From the NCBI RefSeq assembly GCF_014192475.1, contig NZ_JACHXZ010000001.1:1-64000 (forward strand): a stretch of 64,000 nt of DNA, in the 5' to 3' direction. Origin of the DNA: Simiduia aestuariiviva (GTDB taxonomy: Bacteria > Pseudomonadota > Gammaproteobacteria > Pseudomonadales > Cellvibrionaceae). Position numbers and translations under genes: made by a program. The notes beneath the pieces are model-generated. The model saw only the letters and a program-made list of their open reading frames with translations. It searched no databases and was not told the origin of the DNA. Shown piece after piece: positions 61,692-64,000 of the stretch (position 1 is its first letter; the number at the start of each line of letters is the position of its first letter).

Positions 61692-61988
61692 TTATACATG
61701 TGGCCTAAAAATACTGAAATGAACCAATAAGACCGAAAGCCAACCAACAAAGACAACGGCATTAATACCAAAAGCAATTAAAGCTTGCTTTGGCGAGGGT
61801 AAGTTCGAAGCGAAATAAGCCATACCTAGAAAAACCGCCCAAGCCAGAACTACAAGAAATGGCAAGTAAGATATTGCTAGGAATAGCTGATTCAGGCGAA
61901 GGCTTAGCTCTGGCCCAGTTTGCACAATAGCTATAAATGAAACCAGATAAGAAAGGCCTGATAAAGCAATGAATTTACGGATACTCAC
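61692..61988 (-). CDS. Cassette-encoded membrane protein
   Basis: 98 aa if it starts at the GTG at 61988 (VSIRKFIALSGLSYLVSF); no ATG precedes it in frame, and AAGGAA lies only a few bases before, so the start is uncertain. Three membrane spans: about residues 6-23, 37-58 and 74-92, with short polar loops. No family recognised. Confidence 0.6.
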   Translation of the reverse strand: MSIRKFIALSGLSYLVSFIAIVQTGPELSLRLNQLFLAISYLPFLVVLAWAVFLGMAYFASNLPSPKQALIAFGINAVVFVGWLSVLLVHFSIFRPHV

Positions 61989-62000
61989 CTTCCTTATTTC

Positions 62001-62071
62001 ACATAACGCCCGCAACAAACGCGAGCGTAGCGAGTCGAGGGCGACAGCCCGTTTTGGTTGCGTTTGTTATG
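62001..62071 (-). other. attC site R5
   Basis: On -, CATAACAAACGCAACC to GCGGGCGTTATG. Nearly identical to attC site 8. Confidence 0.9.
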
Positions 62072-62393
62072 AGCCATTAACTATTTCTGCTATACCGAGT
62101 AAAGTAGCCAAAACAGCTAGCAAAGAATATAAATATATCGATACTTTAAACATTATTGGATCGGATTTCTTAGTATATGTTCCAGCCGACCATAGATAGA
62201 TTTCTCCATTTATTGCCCCACTCAAAATATAGACAAGAAAATATATCGAACCAAAAACTGCCCAGGAAGCAAGGACTTTGTCGGTGGGGGAGCCGTCGTT
62301 AAAGACAATAGATATAATCACACCAACAACAAGTGACGCAACGAAAACAAACGGTGCGATCCTTAGCAATCTAAAAACTAAATGATTGCGCAT
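62067..62393 (-). CDS. Cassette-encoded membrane protein
   Basis: 108 aa from the ATG at 62393, with GGGGGAAG just upstream; an ATG at 62417 within the attC is also in frame but less well placed. Three membrane spans (about 12-32, 43-63, 83-103). A charged loop KKSDPIMFK precedes the last span. No family assigned. Confidence 0.7.
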   Translation of the reverse strand: MRNHLVFRLLRIAPFVFVASLVVGVIISIVFNDGSPTDKVLASWAVFGSIYFLVYILSGAINGEIYLWSAGTYTKKSDPIMFKVSIYLYSLLAVLATLLGIAEIVNGS

Positions 62394-62414
62394 ACTTCCC
62401 CCAGCGCTCCAGCT

Positions 62415-62487
62415 CATAACGCCGACAGCAGGGGCAAAAGCCAGAGCGAAGCGGCGGTTTTTGTCCCTCTGGCTGGCCTTGTTACAT
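62415..62487 (-). other. attC site R6
   Basis: TGTAACAAGGCCAGCC to TGTCGGCGTTATGAG on -, with AGCCAGAGGG arms. Confidence 0.86.
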
Positions 62488-62949
62488 TCAGTTGCAGTGC
62501 TTGCGTAGGAAATTTGAACCCACAGCCCACACCACCTCGCTTTGCCTCATATGGCCAGTATGAACTCTCAAATTTTCCGTTGCATACTCACCATTATTCA
62601 GCTTTTTAGCATCGAACCCAAAGATTAAATTGTCTTTTACGGTACCTAGCTGCTCACGTAGCTTAGATACTGAGTCCAAAAAATTAGCATACCGGACTTT
62701 TGAATCTAAAACTTGGCCAAAATTAATAGCGTTGTCTATTAAGCACTCAGGTCGATAGCGTATATGTAGCACTACATTTTTTGGAGGATCAGGCTCCGGC
62801 AACCAAGATAGTCCGTGATTTATGAACTCAAATCTATAGTGATCTTTCTCTAATTCTTCAAACGAAATAGGAGTGACATTGATAAAAAGAATACTCGCCA
62901 GTGCGCTGCTGGATACAAGGCTTGCGATTATGGCGAGTAATATCTTCAT
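62488..62949 (-). CDS. Exported cassette-encoded hypothetical protein
   Basis: 153 aa from the ATG at 62949, where MKILLAIIASLVSSSALAS forms a Sec signal peptide; the open frame upstream lies inside an attC. Mature part begins ILFINVTPISFEELEKDHYR and has GLSWLPEPDPPKNVVLHIRY; a C-terminal Cys and another in the middle could pair. Periplasmic, family unknown. It is the first complete cassette of the right array. Confidence 0.75.
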   Translation of the reverse strand: MKILLAIIASLVSSSALASILFINVTPISFEELEKDHYRFEFINHGLSWLPEPDPPKNVVLHIRYRPECLIDNAINFGQVLDSKVRYANFLDSVSKLREQLGTVKDNLIFGFDAKKLNNGEYATENLRVHTGHMRQSEVVWAVGSNFLRKHCN

Positions 62950-62952
62950 AGA

Positions 62953-63012
62953 ATGTAACGCCGCAAACAGGGGCGCGCGTTTAGCGCGTCCCTGCTGCTT
63001 TGCCTTGTTAAG
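62953..63012 (-). other. attC site R7
   Basis: CTTAACAAGGCAAAGC to TTGCGGCGTTACAT on -, with a strong GGGACGCGC / GCGCGCCCC arm. It belongs to an upstream cassette lying beyond 63012. Confidence 0.85.
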
Positions 63013-63205
63013 GTGCGACACGACCAGCCTCTTTGAAACACGTTGCGAAGCGGTAGCGAAGCCACACCTTGATTATTTTTACCGCAAGAATGCCACAACT
63101 TGCACTACTGCGGAACCATAAAGGTAAACCGAAAGATGCTACAATCTTGCTGCACCTACGGACCATATTTTGGCACGGGGAGAAACTGCGATTTTGACGC
63201 GGCAC
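63008..63205 (-). CDS. Possible short cassette frame
   Basis: A 65-aa frame ending exactly at the attC box R7 (TTAACAA). No convincing start or ribosome binding site. The region contains GGCTTCGCTACCGCTTCG, like the end of the non-coding cassettes, so it may be another gene-less cassette. Confidence 0.25.
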   Translation of the reverse strand: MPRQNRSFSPCQNMVRRCSKIVASFGLPLWFRSSASCGILAVKIIKVWLRYRFATCFKEAGRVAP

Positions 63206-63256
63206 ACTTCCTGATACCGGATACTTCGATTTTACTACCGATATTTATCTTGGCAG

Positions 63257-63502
63257 CTATCTCATAAAGCAGAGCACTTTAACAGCCTTATTCAATGCCT
63301 CGAAGGCGTAATATATTACGCCTTCGAGGCACATATCCAGAGCTGGACTTTCGCACCAGACCAAACTCCCGTTAATTTTCAATAACTTACCACATTTGAT
63401 TTCGTAGGGCGTAAAATAATGCGCCTCCGAGACATATATCACGCGAGCGGCCTTTCCGCCCCTTACGCACTGGCTACAGTCGTGCAATCCACTCACCACC
63501 AA
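63257..63502 (-). CDS. Uncertain 81-aa frame spanning the palindrome
   Basis: A frame of 81 codons (starting MVVSGLHDCSQCVRGGKAAR) that reads through the palindrome at 63297. It has five Cys and a plausible fold, but there is no ribosome binding site and the palindrome itself imposes part of the sequence (CLEGVIYYAFEAL). It could be a decayed cassette gene or chance. Confidence 0.3.
   Translation of the reverse strand: MVVSGLHDCSQCVRGGKAARVIYVSEAHYFTPYEIKCGKLLKINGSLVWCESPALDMCLEGVIYYAFEALNKAVKVLCFMR
63297..63330. repeat. 34-bp perfect palindrome
   Basis: GCCTCGAAGGCGTAATA followed by its exact complement, with no loop. A related but imperfect palindrome is at 63402-63430 (TCGTAGGGCGTAAAATAATG, then CGCCTCCGA). 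The ACATATC flank after each copy is shared. They lie between the right array and the core gene at 63670. Confidence 0.85.
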
Positions 63503-63669
63503 TGAAACGGATCACTCACTCATAGGGCTGCCTATACCCCGTACTTTTCTAGCCTGACTAATACCCAAGCTCCCCAACACCTAATCCCGTTGGGGCAGTG
63601 CTCAGTCGCGCACAACCGACTAGACTGGTGTCAGTAGAGGTCGGACTATCACAACATCGGGAGCGGGTT

Positions 63670-64000
63670 ATGCAGAAAGAAAAACGCATGCGCAAGGAGC
63701 AAAAGGCACTGCGCATATCGCTCGTGGGCGTGGTGTTTTTTGTGGTGCTCGCGCTCGGTTTTGCGATTTTCACCAAGTCGGATGCGATCTTATTCGACGG
63801 TATCTATTCACTGATCTCTTTCGCCACGGCACTGCTGACCATGCGTGTGGCGAAGCTCGCAGAGCGGCCGGACGACGATCAATTTCATTTTGGCTACACC
63901 ACCCTTGAACCCACGCTGAACTTATTCAAATCCCTGATTACCATCGTGGTGTGTGTATACGCCGCCGTTGAGGCTACCCAGCGACTGCTGGCCGGCGGCA
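63670..64000 (+). CDS. Cation diffusion facilitator family transporter (partial)
   Basis: First 110 residues; the gene runs off the window. GGGAGCGGG precedes the ATG at 63670. The motif KSDAILFDGIYSLISFATAL has the Asp pair of the CDF metal-binding transmembrane site, and DQFHFGYTTLEPTLNLFKSL the second characteristic helix. Exports Zn2+, Fe2+ or related cations across the inner membrane by proton antiport. Normal core codon use. Confidence 0.88.
   Translation, partial: MQKEKRMRKEQKALRISLVGVVFFVVLALGFAIFTKSDAILFDGIYSLISFATALLTMRVAKLAERPDDDQFHFGYTTLEPTLNLFKSLITIVVCVYAAVEATQRLLAGG

Larger units (their letters stand above)
60033..63012 (-). mobile_element. Right integron cassette array
   Basis: Seven attC sites and six genes, all on -, in the order 62488, 62067, 61692, 61185, 60805, 60286, then a truncated non-coding cassette. 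The attC families are the same as in the left array (for example 62001-62071 against 3285-3356, and 61118-61188 against 1434-1508), so both arrays were built by integrases of the same specificity. No integrase is seen between the array and the core gene at 63670. The array points toward the left array. Confidence 0.92.

Noticed and set aside
63008-63669. A possible integrase gene or attI beside the right array
   Set aside because: No tyrosine-recombinase motifs and no frame of the needed length between 63.0 and 63.67 kb.

Overview
The window looks like a gammaproteobacterial chromosome, probably a marine Cellvibrio/Simiduia-type lineage. The order of parE, yqiA, cpdA, yqiB, nudF and (divergently, further on) tolC matches the enterobacterial neighbourhood. 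The core has GC-rich coding, PEP-CTERM proteins and a selenium-modification locus. The genus assignment is inference.

Layout. (1) 1-8029: a chromosomal-integron cassette array, genes on +, mostly AT-rich orphan proteins, each followed by an attC site of the VCR type (TAACAA...GGCGTTATG). (2) 8030-9318: a REP-associated tyrosine transposase (RAYT) unit on -. (3) 9.4-58.7 kb: about 49 kb of ordinary core chromosome. It carries a GNAT acetyltransferase, MarC, a secreted amidohydrolase, ppc, the selenouridine genes mnmH and selD, a DUF2750 gene, a hydrolase/thioesterase/YgjP-like operon, a PEP-CTERM protein, and parE-pldA-yqiA-cpdA-yqiB-nudF. It continues with a GMC oxidoreductase divergent from an AraC regulator, tolC, waaA, an FAD oxidoreductase/aldo-keto reductase pair, a second PEP-CTERM protein, PhnA, a deacetylase, a beta-oxidation operon (thiolase, FadJ-like, acyl-CoA dehydrogenase), a DUF4382 lipoprotein, TfoX, a 42-aa basic protein, a diguanylate cyclase, an operon of two di-heme cytochromes plus patatin, and OsmC. 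(4) 58744-60032: a second RAYT unit of exactly the same length, in inverted orientation. (5) 60.0-63.0 kb: a second cassette array, genes on -, with attC families matching the left array. (6) 63.67 kb to the end: the start of a cation diffusion facilitator gene.

The most interesting structure is the symmetry. Two cassette arrays point towards each other, each closed at its distal end by the same 1289-bp RAYT unit in inverted orientation, with a 49-kb core block between them and no integrase gene in view. The RAYT units end in a motif (GGACAYCCAYCATA and variants) that recurs as a cluster of five copies at 32.76-32.92 kb, which looks like the REP family of this transposase. A non-coding cassette occurs three times (twice on the left, once truncated on the right) with conserved hairpins.

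Functional links: SelD makes selenophosphate for MnmH. The thiolase/FadJ/acyl-CoA dehydrogenase genes form one beta-oxidation operon. The AraC regulator probably controls the divergent GMC oxidoreductase. The two di-heme cytochromes and the patatin are tightly packed and may act together on a lipid or hydrophobic substrate.
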